A stretch of DNA of 64,000 nucleotides. Origin: Betaproteobacteria bacterium (GTDB taxonomy: Bacteria > Pseudomonadota > Gammaproteobacteria > Burkholderiales > SG8-39). How positions within the stretch are numbered: position 1 is the first letter of the stretch; every line of letters begins with the position of its first letter. The notes beneath the pieces are model-generated. The model was not told the origin of the DNA. It ran no database searches and saw nothing but the letters and a program-made list of their open reading frames with translations. Both the position numbers and the translations under genes were made by a program. This document shows, one piece after another, positions 7,103 through 14,479 of the stretch. Where the stretch lies: positions 1-64,000 of the forward strand of contig SCTY01000057.1 of assembly GCA_004297625.1 (NCBI GenBank). Reading direction: 5' to 3'.

Positions 7103-9056
7103 TGCCGATGATCCCTCTTTGCTCGAGGTCTTCGGCCACGTCGTCCATGCCGAGCTCGTGCAGCGACGCCTTCGTGGGAATGCCCTGGCTGTTCCAGCCC
7201 TTCATCTTGTAGTACCCGTCCAGGAGCTTCGCTTCGAGGTCGGGAAAGCGCTTCTTCCAATGGTCCTCGGGCGGCTTGTCGTCCGCGCGCCGCATGCCTC
7301 TTCTCACGTTGATCGCGCGCAGCAAGGTCCGATTTCTCGTGGCGGCCTGCCAGACGGCGGCTTCATCCATCTGCAAGCCGGTGGCCGAGGAGATGAAGGC
7401 CGGGAAATTGTGGATGTGATAGGGCGGCTTCAGCGGAAACGACGACAATCCGGCGCAGACCCCGAGCGCGTCGTCGAGGTAGTGCATCTTCTCCTGCCAG
7501 TCGACGATGTCGCAGCTCGCTTCGATCGTGGGGTAATGCGGATTCGATTTCTCGCCGCGCGGCTCCCAGTCGAGCAGGTAGCGCTTGAACTTCTCGTGCG
7601 GAACCTGGATCCAGTCGCTTACGAAATCCTCGCGCTCCTCGCGGGTGCGGAACGGCTCCTGCGGGAACTGCCCTTCGATCTGCGTGATGTTCATCTTCTC
7701 GCCGGTCGAGTACATCAGGTAGTACACCGGGTTCAGCATTCCCAGCTTCAGGGGCAGCTGCTCGTGCTTCTTGATGGTGTTGTGGTCGAAGGCTTCGGCG
7801 CCCTTGCCGATCTTGCGCGCCGCCCAGTACACGCCGTCGGCGAGCGCGTCGCCGATGCCTTCGCGGCGCACGATCCGGTCGAGCAGCCAGAAAAACCGGC
7901 CTTCGACGTCGGCCGGCATTCCAGGGAAATCCGCGTCGGTCAGGATGCCGGCTTCGTGCAGCTCGAGCGCGAAAGCCATGACTTGCGGAGCGGAGAAGCC
8001 GTCCACGCCGTATTCGGTCGCGCGTTGCGCGATCTTGAAGCCGAACTCGAGGTCCGAATATGCCGCCATGGTGTAAGTGAGCTTCGAATAGCACTTCATC
8101 ATGTATGTCGGGATTCCCGGCACCGTGATGGTGGCGCCGCACTTTAGCGAACAGTTGTAGCAACTGATCAGCCGCGTGCGCACGCTCTCCTGCATTTCCT
8201 TCCAGCTTTTTTCGACCTCCTCGTTCCAGAAGTCCTTGCGCCGGGTGCGGGAGTTGCCCCACATGAAGTTCGTCGTGTGCCACTTCTCGTCGAAGAGCTT
8301 CATTTCCTGCGGCGAGCCGAGCCCGGCGATGATCGGAATGACGTTCTGGATCGGGTGCTCTTCGCGGAACTTGATGTATTTCCAGATCTGGTCGCACAGC
8401 GCCATGAACTCGGCCGGCCGCGCGATATTGATGTCCTTGGTGCCGCGCACGGCGATCGCCTTCAGGCCCTTGTCGCCCATGACCGCGCCGATACCGCCGC
8501 GGCTCGCGCTCGACCTTCCCTGCTCGATGGAGGCATAGAAGACCCGGTTCTCGCCGGCGAGCCCGATGGCGGCGACCTGGGCTTCGGGTTGCTTCAATTC
8601 CCTGCGGATGCACTCCGCGGTCTCGATCGCGCCTTTACCGCGCAGGTGCGAGGCATCGCGGATCTCGACCTTGTCGTTGTGGATCCACAGGTAGGCGAGC
8701 TCGGGCGATCTTCCGCGGATGATCACGCGGTCGTAGCCGGCGTACTTCAGCTCCGGCGCCCAGAACCCGCCCATCATCGAGTACGCCATGAGGCGCGTCT
8801 GGGGAGAAAAGGTGGAGACGATGGTGCGGTTGCAGCCGGGAGCGGCGGTGCCGCAGAGCAGGCCGGCGCCGAAGATGAGGAGGTTGTCCTCGTCGAAAGC
8901 CTCGGCCTCGGCGGGAACCCGGTCCCACAATATCTTCGCGTTGATGCCGAGCCCGCCCAGATGAAGCTGGGTCAGCTTCGGGTCGCTTTCCACCCGCTCG
9001 ATGCTGCCCCGGGAAAGATCGATCTCCAGATCGAACCCGGTTTCTGCGTAGCGCAT
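7089..9056 (-). CDS. bamB: BamB-like tungsten enzyme of the aldehyde:ferredoxin oxidoreductase family
   Basis: 655 residues, full length for BamB. An AOR N-domain (GGLGINAKILWD at 34-45; GRSSASRGGIGAVMG at 180-194) is followed by cluster ligands Cys299, Cys302, Cys306 and Cys534 in a D-x-x-G-x-C context. Glu251 and His260 fall at the numbers remembered for the acid/base pair of Geobacter metallireducens BamB. The known enzyme reduces benzoyl-CoA to cyclohexa-1,5-diene-1-carboxyl-CoA. At about residues 351-360, where the tungsten-ligating Cys of Geobacter BamB is remembered, this protein reads VDGFSAPQVM with no Cys. So the substrate could be benzoyl-CoA or another aromatic acyl-CoA. The start has a GAAGGGG Shine-Dalgarno 7 nt upstream. 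No other benzoyl-CoA pathway gene is in view. Confidence 0.82.
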   Translation of the reverse strand: MRYAETGFDLEIDLSRGSIERVESDPKLTQLHLGGLGINAKILWDRVPAEAEAFDEDNLLIFGAGLLCGTAAPGCNRTIVSTFSPQTRLMAYSMMGGFWAPELKYAGYDRVIIRGRSPELAYLWIHNDKVEIRDASHLRGKGAIETAECIRRELKQPEAQVAAIGLAGENRVFYASIEQGRSSASRGGIGAVMGDKGLKAIAVRGTKDINIARPAEFMALCDQIWKYIKFREEHPIQNVIPIIAGLGSPQEMKLFDEKWHTTNFMWGNSRTRRKDFWNEEVEKSWKEMQESVRTRLISCYNCSLKCGATITVPGIPTYMMKCYSKLTYTMAAYSDLEFGFKIAQRATEYGVDGFSAPQVMAFALELHEAGILTDADFPGMPADVEGRFFWLLDRIVRREGIGDALADGVYWAARKIGKGAEAFDHNTIKKHEQLPLKLGMLNPVYYLMYSTGEKMNITQIEGQFPQEPFRTREEREDFVSDWIQVPHEKFKRYLLDWEPRGEKSNPHYPTIEASCDIVDWQEKMHYLDDALGVCAGLSSFPLKPPYHIHNFPAFISSATGLQMDEAAVWQAATRNRTLLRAINVRRGMRRADDKPPEDHWKKRFPDLEAKLLDGYYKMKGWNSQGIPTKASLHELGMDDVAEDLEQRGIIGNGQS

Positions 9057-9196
9057 CCGGTTACCCCTTCACGCTTCGAGTACACCCGATAAACGAAGAT
9101 GGTGCGTGGGATACCGGCGGCTGCTATGACCTTCGTCAAAGCAGGGTCACGTGCTTCATAGTGCTTGTTCTGCTGAAAGAGGAAATATATCGCCGA
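9057..9196 (-). promoter_or_regulatory. Leader of the bam-like operon
   Basis: 140 bases without a gene between the small membrane-protein gene and bamB. A strong ribosome binding site (GAAGGGG, 9064-9070) is clear. A CACGTG palindrome lies in the middle, but no convincing sigma-70 or sigma-54 promoter and no terminator could be picked out, so bamB may have its own promoter here or be read through from the kinase/regulator genes upstream. Confidence 0.4.
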
Positions 9197-9370
9197 CTAC
9201 GCGGCGACCTTGTCTATCAGCCAGCCGATGACGTACGAAAGCGCGATCGCCGCAACGCCGATGCTCACGTTGCGCGTCATGCCCTTGGGAATGTCGTTGT
9301 CGTCGGCCCAGCGCTTCAGGTAATAGCTGGCGACGAAGAACGCGATGGTCGAGACGACGAGGCTCAACAC
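9197..9370 (-). CDS. Small membrane protein, unknown function
   Basis: 57 residues from a GTG at 9370, in the frame directly following the stop of the response regulator gene, 24 nt downstream of it. Two hydrophobic segments (LSLVVSTIAFFVASYYL, and VSIGVAAIALSYVIGWLI near the C-terminus) flank a charged loop KRWADDNDIPKGMTR. Similar short two-helix proteins with a D-x-x-I-P-K-G-M-T-R loop are remembered as common hypothetical proteins in Betaproteobacteria. TTG at 9367 is an alternative start, and no strong ribosome binding site is seen. It lies between the regulator and bamB on the same strand. Role unknown. Confidence 0.6.
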   Translation of the reverse strand: MLSLVVSTIAFFVASYYLKRWADDNDIPKGMTRNVSIGVAAIALSYVIGWLIDKVAA

Positions 9371-9394
9371 CGGCTGTTCATTGCCCGCGTCGGG

Positions 9395-9766
9395 CTACTG
9401 GAGCTTTTTCTCGACAAAGCGGCAAAGGTCCTCGGCGCCGATGGGCTTGGCGATGAATTCATGCCCGCCTATCTGAGCGCCCGCATCCTGGACATCGGCC
9501 TTCGATACGACGGCCGTAATGAAAGCGAATTTGATCGAGGACAGCTCGGAATCCTGCTGCAGCTGTGCAGCGACTTCCGAGCCGAGCATGCCCGGCATCA
9601 TCACGTCCAAAAGAATGAGGTCAGGCCTGAACTCGCGCGCCGCATCGATCGCCTTTCTCGCCAGGTTCTCCATGCGCACCTCGTAGAGCCCCGTTTGCTC
9701 GAGGATGCGCTTGATCATCCGGGTGAACCCGGGCTGGTCATCGACTACCAGTATCCGCTTCTTCAT
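9395..9766 (-). CDS. Receiver-only (CheY-like) response regulator
   Basis: 123 residues consisting of one REC domain: acidic Asp9/Asp10, phospho-acceptor Asp54 in LLDVMMPG, Thr84 in FITA and Lys107 in AKP. There is no output domain, so it cannot bind DNA on its own and must act by protein contact or phosphorelay. Its start overlaps the 3' end of the histidine kinase gene by 29 nt, so the two form a coupled pair. Its partner output is not in the window. Confidence 0.9.
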   Translation of the reverse strand: MKKRILVVDDQPGFTRMIKRILEQTGLYEVRMENLARKAIDAAREFRPDLILLDVMMPGMLGSEVAAQLQQDSELSSIKFAFITAVVSKADVQDAGAQIGGHEFIAKPIGAEDLCRFVEKKLQ

Positions 9767-12700
9767 TCGCCACGCGCTCGCCGGTTACCCGCAGCCCCAC
9801 GAGCGCCGATGCGCCTCCCTCCGGACGGTTGGAAAGGCTGATGAATCCGCCGTGCATCATAACGATATTGCGCGAAACAGCAAGGCCGAGCCCGGTGCCT
9901 TCGCCGGTCGGCTTGGTGGTGAAAAACGGATCGAACAGCTTTTGCTTGTGCTCGGGCGCAATTCCCGGTCCATTGTCTTTGATTTCCACGAGGACCAAAC
10001 GCTCGCCGATCGCGAACATCCTTATCTCATCGGGCTGCACATCGCGCTCGTTCACGTATATCGAGCGCGCGACAACGTCGATCCCGCCTGCTTGCCCGAT
10101 CGCTTGTATCGCATTCAAAAGCAGGTTGATGAAGACCTGCTGCAGCAGGTCCGGATCGACGAATAGCGGCGGCGTCGAGCCGTAGTACCTGGCAACGACG
10201 ATTTCGCGCAGCACGATCTCGTGGTTCAGGAGCTTGATGGCGTTATCGACGATTTCCTCGATTCGCGCTGGCCTCCGCTCGAGCGCCTTCTCCCTGGAAA
10301 GATTGAGCAGCCCCGATATGATCCGGTCCGCGCGGTCACTCGCCTGGCGCACGTCCTCCAGAACCTCGGCCTGATCGCTCGCGCAAGCAGGCTGCCTGGC
10401 GAGATAGTCGACGCCTAGCCGGATGATTGCCAGCGGATTCTTCACTTCATGGGCGACGCCGGCGGCCAGCCGCCCGATCGACTCGCGGCGGTCCCGTTCC
10501 GCGAGGCGCAGGCGCGCATTGAGGAGCTCCCCCGTGGTCTCCTTGTGCCTGGCGAGCTCGTGTTGCAACGTGGCCTCGGTGCGCTTGTGCTCCGTCATAT
10601 CCCTACAGACGGTGGAGATGTACTCCACCTCTCCGTTCGCATCCTTGTGCGCAACGATGGTCTGAGACATCGGCACTTCGCGACCGGTGACGTCGAGGAA
10701 TAAGCTTTCGCCTTTCCATATGCCGTCGCGAATGGCGGTGGGAATGCCCACGTCCAACAACAGTTTCGCAACCTTCTCGGGATGCGAATTTGGGACGGTG
10801 ACGTGTGAAATGTCGTCGTCCCTACCGAGCCCGAGGAGTTTCCTCGCGGCGGGATTGAGATAAGTCACACGGCGCTGCGCGTCCGCCATCGAGACGAAAT
10901 CAGGCGTTGCATCAAGGATTCCGATGAGGCGCGCTTGCGCCTGCTCCAGACGTATGCGTTCGGTGATGTCCTCCTTGACGGCGATGTAATGCGTGATCAC
11001 GCCCTGCTCATTCTTGAGGGGAGAGATGATTTCGTATTCCCAGTAAAGCTCTCCGTCCTTCCTTCGGTTCTGCAGCCTTCCGCGCCACTCTTTTCCGGAC
11101 ACGATCGCGCCCCAGAGGTCCTGATACACTTCGAGCGGCGTCAAGCCCGACTTGATTACAGCCGGCGTTTTCCCCGCCAGCTCCTCCCACGTATAGCCGC
11201 TGACCTCCAGGAATTTCGGATTGACGTACTCGAAACGACCCTGCGTATCGGTAATGACTGTCGCCGCCGGGCTCTGCTCCACGGCGCGGGAAAGCACGCG
11301 CAGGCGCTCTTCGGCGCGCTTGCGCTCGGTAACATCGTGGACCAGCACCACCTCCGCGCGCCGTCCGCCGAAATCAAGTGCGTGAGCAGTGATCTCGACG
11401 TCGATCAGAGTGCCGTCCTTCTTGCGATGCCGTACAGAGGTGAATGTCTTCAGCTCTCGCCTGTCGGCGACAGCGTCGAGCAGCCACAGCAGGTCCTCGG
11501 CGGGGCGAACGTCCGCGACCGTTAACTTGCTGAATTCGTCTCGCGAATACCCGTAATGCGCGGCCGCTGCGTCATTGACGGCCAAGAAGTGTAGCGTTTC
11601 CGCGTCGAAGACCCACATCGGATGAGGATTTGCCTCGAACAGCTCGCGGTAGCGGAATTCGCTTTTTTGCAACTCCTCGAGCGTACGGAGTCGTTCGCTG
11701 TAATGTCGCATAAGCTGGTGCCGCCACTTAAGCGCTAGGATCGTCCCTGCGGCAAGCAGCACGGTCCCGACGAGAATCGCCTGCATCCACAGGGATTTGG
11801 CGAGCGGCTCGATGACCTCCGCCGTATCCACCTGAGCAACCAAGACCCACGGCGTATCGGGCACCGGGCGCAGGGCTGCGATGACCGGTACCCCGCGGTA
11901 GTTGATCCCATCGACAACGCCCTGCTGCCCTAGAGCGGCCCTTGCTTCGGGCATGTCGGTTCTGGTCAGTGGAAGGCGCAGCGAAAGAGCGCTGTCCTTC
12001 CTGAACCTGAGGTCGTTCAGATAAAGGACGTCGTTTCCATCGCGGCGTACGAGCAATGTTTCCGCTGTGGCGCTGGGCGTCGGCCAGCGTTTGATCAACG
12101 GATACAGGTACTTCCTCGGATCGATCTCCAACGTCAGGAACCCCAAAGGCCGCTTGCCATCCGTCTGGTCAATGATCGGAGCCAGCAGCGATAGCCCAAG
12201 CGGCCCCCCGGCCTCATGGCGGTGAAAATCCTGCAAAATGAGTTGCCCCGAGCTCGGGATTTGGTGCGCTGACTCGTGACCCGTAGGCGCGGCCAAACTG
12301 CTGGAGACTGAAACCAGTGCAACGCCTTTAGAGTCAAGGATGGAGATCTTGTCGTATCCGTGAGCCTCCCGGACTTGCTGCAGCCAATGATGAAGATGCG
12401 TCCACGCTTCGGCATCCCGGGGGTTGTCCAAAGCTCGCCGCACGAGGCGCGCAAAATAAAAGTTGCGGTAAAGAGCTTTGGCGTCGCCAAGCCGCTCCGC
12501 CCGCCAGTTCGCCAGCTCGTTTGCCTTCAATTCGACGACAGCCAACAACTGGCGCTCGACCTCGGCGCGATACCGGATGATGTGACGGTGGAAGTAGATG
12601 CCGCCGGCGGTGACGATAGCCGTCGCCATAAGAACGAATACGAGCATGAAGGCACGCGATGCGCGCAAGCTCGTGGCATCGATCCGCGGGCCGCTCGCCC

Positions 12701-13274
12701 AGACAGCCTTGCCGCTGAGCGTAGCCAGAGACGTACCGAGCGCCGCAAGCACCGTGCTTATCGCCGCTGGCGCGGGCCACCCCAATGCCCAGCCATTGGG
12801 CAGCGGCGCATCGAACAGGTCGGCGAGCAGAAAAATGCCGCCCGCCAGGACCACCAGGACGGCCAACCAGAAAGCCGCCATCGCCGGCCAGGTGCGCTTG
12901 TCGGACGACGCAAGAACAGCCACGAGGGACAACCCTGTAAGCACAAAGCACAGGGCCACCACGGAAGCTATTTGATCCGTCGGCGCCTGATCCTGGCTGG
13001 AGAAGAAGAACAGCAGAAGGGCGATCAGCGCGCCGCCCGAGCCGGCGGCAACTCCCGCGAAGCGCGCAGTGCGGTCGAGCGGCGTGCGGGCGGCAAAAAG
13101 CACTGCGATGCCAAACAATATTGACAGGAATGCGGTGCTCGGCGGCATCGAAAGCCAGCCCCGCCCCAAGCCGTCAAGGAGCGGGTGTCCCGGTGCGGCC
13201 CAGCTGGCAAGAGCGAGAAATCCGAGCGCCGCAGCGGCTATGCCGCAGGCCCGCGTAACAACATTGGGACTCAC
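9738..13274 (-). CDS. Membrane-bound hybrid-sensor histidine kinase with three PAS domains
   Basis: 1178 residues. The first 190 are largely membrane-spanning (MASE-like). A further transmembrane segment near 208-228 and one near 497-517 bracket a roughly 270-residue extracytoplasmic sensor region (Cache/CHASE-like in character). Three PAS domains follow, near 545, 668 and 790. The kinase core has an H-box with His943 in VAHEVKNPL, an N-box NLLLNAIQAI, and G boxes DNGPGIAP and GEGTGLGLAVSR. There is no receiver of its own; the downstream CheY-like protein supplies it. The start is a GTG preceded by AGGGGG. The signal sensed cannot be read from sequence, though its position upstream of the bam operon makes an aromatic or redox cue conceivable. 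Confidence 0.9.
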   Translation of the reverse strand: MSPNVVTRACGIAAAALGFLALASWAAPGHPLLDGLGRGWLSMPPSTAFLSILFGIAVLFAARTPLDRTARFAGVAAGSGGALIALLLFFFSSQDQAPTDQIASVVALCFVLTGLSLVAVLASSDKRTWPAMAAFWLAVLVVLAGGIFLLADLFDAPLPNGWALGWPAPAAISTVLAALGTSLATLSGKAVWASGPRIDATSLRASRAFMLVFVLMATAIVTAGGIYFHRHIIRYRAEVERQLLAVVELKANELANWRAERLGDAKALYRNFYFARLVRRALDNPRDAEAWTHLHHWLQQVREAHGYDKISILDSKGVALVSVSSSLAAPTGHESAHQIPSSGQLILQDFHRHEAGGPLGLSLLAPIIDQTDGKRPLGFLTLEIDPRKYLYPLIKRWPTPSATAETLLVRRDGNDVLYLNDLRFRKDSALSLRLPLTRTDMPEARAALGQQGVVDGINYRGVPVIAALRPVPDTPWVLVAQVDTAEVIEPLAKSLWMQAILVGTVLLAAGTILALKWRHQLMRHYSERLRTLEELQKSEFRYRELFEANPHPMWVFDAETLHFLAVNDAAAAHYGYSRDEFSKLTVADVRPAEDLLWLLDAVADRRELKTFTSVRHRKKDGTLIDVEITAHALDFGGRRAEVVLVHDVTERKRAEERLRVLSRAVEQSPAATVITDTQGRFEYVNPKFLEVSGYTWEELAGKTPAVIKSGLTPLEVYQDLWGAIVSGKEWRGRLQNRRKDGELYWEYEIISPLKNEQGVITHYIAVKEDITERIRLEQAQARLIGILDATPDFVSMADAQRRVTYLNPAARKLLGLGRDDDISHVTVPNSHPEKVAKLLLDVGIPTAIRDGIWKGESLFLDVTGREVPMSQTIVAHKDANGEVEYISTVCRDMTEHKRTEATLQHELARHKETTGELLNARLRLAERDRRESIGRLAAGVAHEVKNPLAIIRLGVDYLARQPACASDQAEVLEDVRQASDRADRIISGLLNLSREKALERRPARIEEIVDNAIKLLNHEIVLREIVVARYYGSTPPLFVDPDLLQQVFINLLLNAIQAIGQAGGIDVVARSIYVNERDVQPDEIRMFAIGERLVLVEIKDNGPGIAPEHKQKLFDPFFTTKPTGEGTGLGLAVSRNIVMMHGGFISLSNRPEGGASALVGLRVTGERVANEEADTGSR

Positions 13275-13456
13275 GTTTTCCCCCTAGAGCTTCGCAGGTG
13301 TCCTACCCCATGGGTACAGCTTTGCGCCCTTTCACCAAGTGCCTATTTCCACTCGTCAAACGCAGCGCGTTGCTCCAGAAGCGTTCAGGCTCTATCGCGG
13401 ACTATCGTCAACAATCGATTGACCGCGCTGTCGTTCTCGTTCAGCCATATTTTTAT

Positions 13457-13804
13457 TTAGCCTGGTTCAGCCGTGACCCGAAGACGTACGCGGGTCTTCT
13501 TTTGGAGCGCCTTGACGATGCCGAAGAAATTCTCCGCGCTCGGATTTCCGTGCGGCGCAAGCATGCGGTGCAGGCTCTTGCTTGGCTTCTTCACTTCCGC
13601 TGCGAGGCCCTCGAAGCCAACCGTCGCATTGACCGGGTCGCGCAGTATCGCCTTGCCCGTGCGTGTATCGCCGGCGAGGTATGCGCTGATCGCCTTAGTG
13701 AAAAGCGCTTGGCGGAATTTCGGATCGCGCTGCGCGCGTGCCGCCACGGTCAGTTTGAAGTCACGAAAGCCATTCTTCTCCGGAAGCGACGCTCGCGCAT
13801 CCAT
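13457..13804 (-). CDS. Antitoxin-like HTH protein, third gene of the higBA operon
   Basis: 115 residues from the ATG at 13804, 7 nt after the higA stop and with AAAAGGGG immediately before it. The C-terminal half (FEGLAAEVKKPSKSLHRMLA, then HGNPSAENFFGIVKAL) resembles the helix-turn-helix of probable addiction-module antidote proteins, which carry S-L-Y/H-x-x-L-S-x-x-G-N-P. The N-terminal half (FRDFKLTVAARAQRDPKFRQ) is a helical region of the same group. In this operon it would be a second DNA-binding or antidote protein beside HigA. Function not shown. A short AT-rich stretch follows the stop. Confidence 0.7.
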   Translation of the reverse strand: MDARASLPEKNGFRDFKLTVAARAQRDPKFRQALFTKAISAYLAGDTRTGKAILRDPVNATVGFEGLAAEVKKPSKSLHRMLAPHGNPSAENFFGIVKALQKKTRVRLRVTAEPG

Positions 13805-13811
13805 CCCCTTT

Positions 13812-14138
13812 TCAATGGGCAGGCGCCTTGTCCTCGCCGGTATCTGTCCAGGGCTTGATCTTCGCCAATGTCTTCGCGAGCGCCGCCTTTGCGATTTCGG
13901 TGTCGTAATCGGCCTGCAGGCGCAGCCACCAGCCATCCGAGAGTCCGAAGAGGCGGCACAGCCGCAGATCGGTGTCTGCGGTGATGGCGCGCTTGCCGGC
14001 GAGGATCTCGCCGATGCGCTGCGCCGGCACGCCGATCTCCTTCGCCAGCCGGTAGTTGCTCATCCCCAGCGGCTTCAGGAACTCCTCAGCGAGCATCTCG
14101 CCCGGCGACACGGGTTTCAGCTTCCTGCTCATGTCCAT
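13812..14138 (-). CDS. higA: HigA-family antitoxin
   Basis: 108 residues from the ATG at 14138, 5 nt after the higB stop; a second ATG at 14132 is possible. The classic HigA/VapI XRE-type helix-turn-helix is present: PGEMLAEEFLKPLGMSNYRL, then EIGVPAQRIGEILAGKRAIT, then LFGLSDGWWLRLQADYD. HigA neutralises HigB and represses the operon. The C-terminal tail (about 25 residues, Lys/Ala-rich) is normal for the family. An open frame extends upstream through higB, but the family start and gene order set the start here. Confidence 0.9.
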   Translation of the reverse strand: MDMSRKLKPVSPGEMLAEEFLKPLGMSNYRLAKEIGVPAQRIGEILAGKRAITADTDLRLCRLFGLSDGWWLRLQADYDTEIAKAALAKTLAKIKPWTDTGEDKAPAH

Positions 14139-14143
14139 CTCCG

Positions 14144-14425
14144 TCAGTGGTAGTCCACGATCTCGACGTCTTCGGCGTCGGTCCCCGTCCAGCGAAAGCA
14201 AATGCGGAACTGATCGTTCACGCGGATGCTCCACTGGCCGGCACGATCACCCTTCAAGCGCTCGAGCCGGTTCGCGGGCGGTGCGCGCAGGTCCTCGATG
14301 CGCCGCGCCAGGTCGAGCTGCTTGAGCTTGCGAAGCGCCGGGCGTTCGATATTCGAGAATCGGGCAACGCGTCGTAGCCTGAACAGTTCCTCAGTTTCGA
14401 CGCTGTTGAACGTCTTGATCGCCAC
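14144..14425 (-). CDS. higB: HigB-type toxin (RelE superfamily mRNA interferase)
   Basis: 93 residues from a GTG at 14425. Family features are IKTFNSVETEELFR at the N-terminus, PALRKLKQLDLARRIEDL in the middle, and the RelE-fold core LERLKGDRAGQWSIRVNDQF then RICFRW, ending in VDYH. HigB toxins cleave mRNA in the ribosomal A site. A longer frame reaches an ATG at 14461, but that codon lies inside the predicted promoter -35 element, so the GTG, about one base from the predicted transcription start, is preferred. Toxin-first order is usual for higBA. Confidence 0.88.
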   Translation of the reverse strand: MAIKTFNSVETEELFRLRRVARFSNIERPALRKLKQLDLARRIEDLRAPPANRLERLKGDRAGQWSIRVNDQFRICFRWTGTDAEDVEIVDYH

Positions 14426-14432
14426 CGCGACA

Positions 14433-14461
14433 ATAGTAATGCATGGCGTGATTAACGTCAA
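14433..14461 (-). promoter_or_regulatory. Predicted higBA promoter
   Basis: On the minus strand a TTGACG (14456-14461), a 17-base spacer and TACTAT (14433-14438) form a sigma-70-like promoter. The expected transcription start, about 14426, abuts the GTG of higB, implying a leaderless or near-leaderless mRNA. A weak TAAT-N10-ATTA inverted repeat spans spacer and -10 and could be a HigA operator. Confidence 0.55.
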
Positions 14462-14479
14462 GCGTGACTATAGCCCCCT

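Noticed and set aside
9110..9165. Sigma-54-like promoter (AGCACG ... CTGCTT) before bamB
   Set aside because: The distance between the GG-like and GC elements is 11 instead of 10 bases and the first G is missing; too weak to claim.
14144..14461. higB start at the ATG 14461
   Set aside because: The ATG lies in the predicted -35 box and adds 12 residues not seen in HigB proteins.
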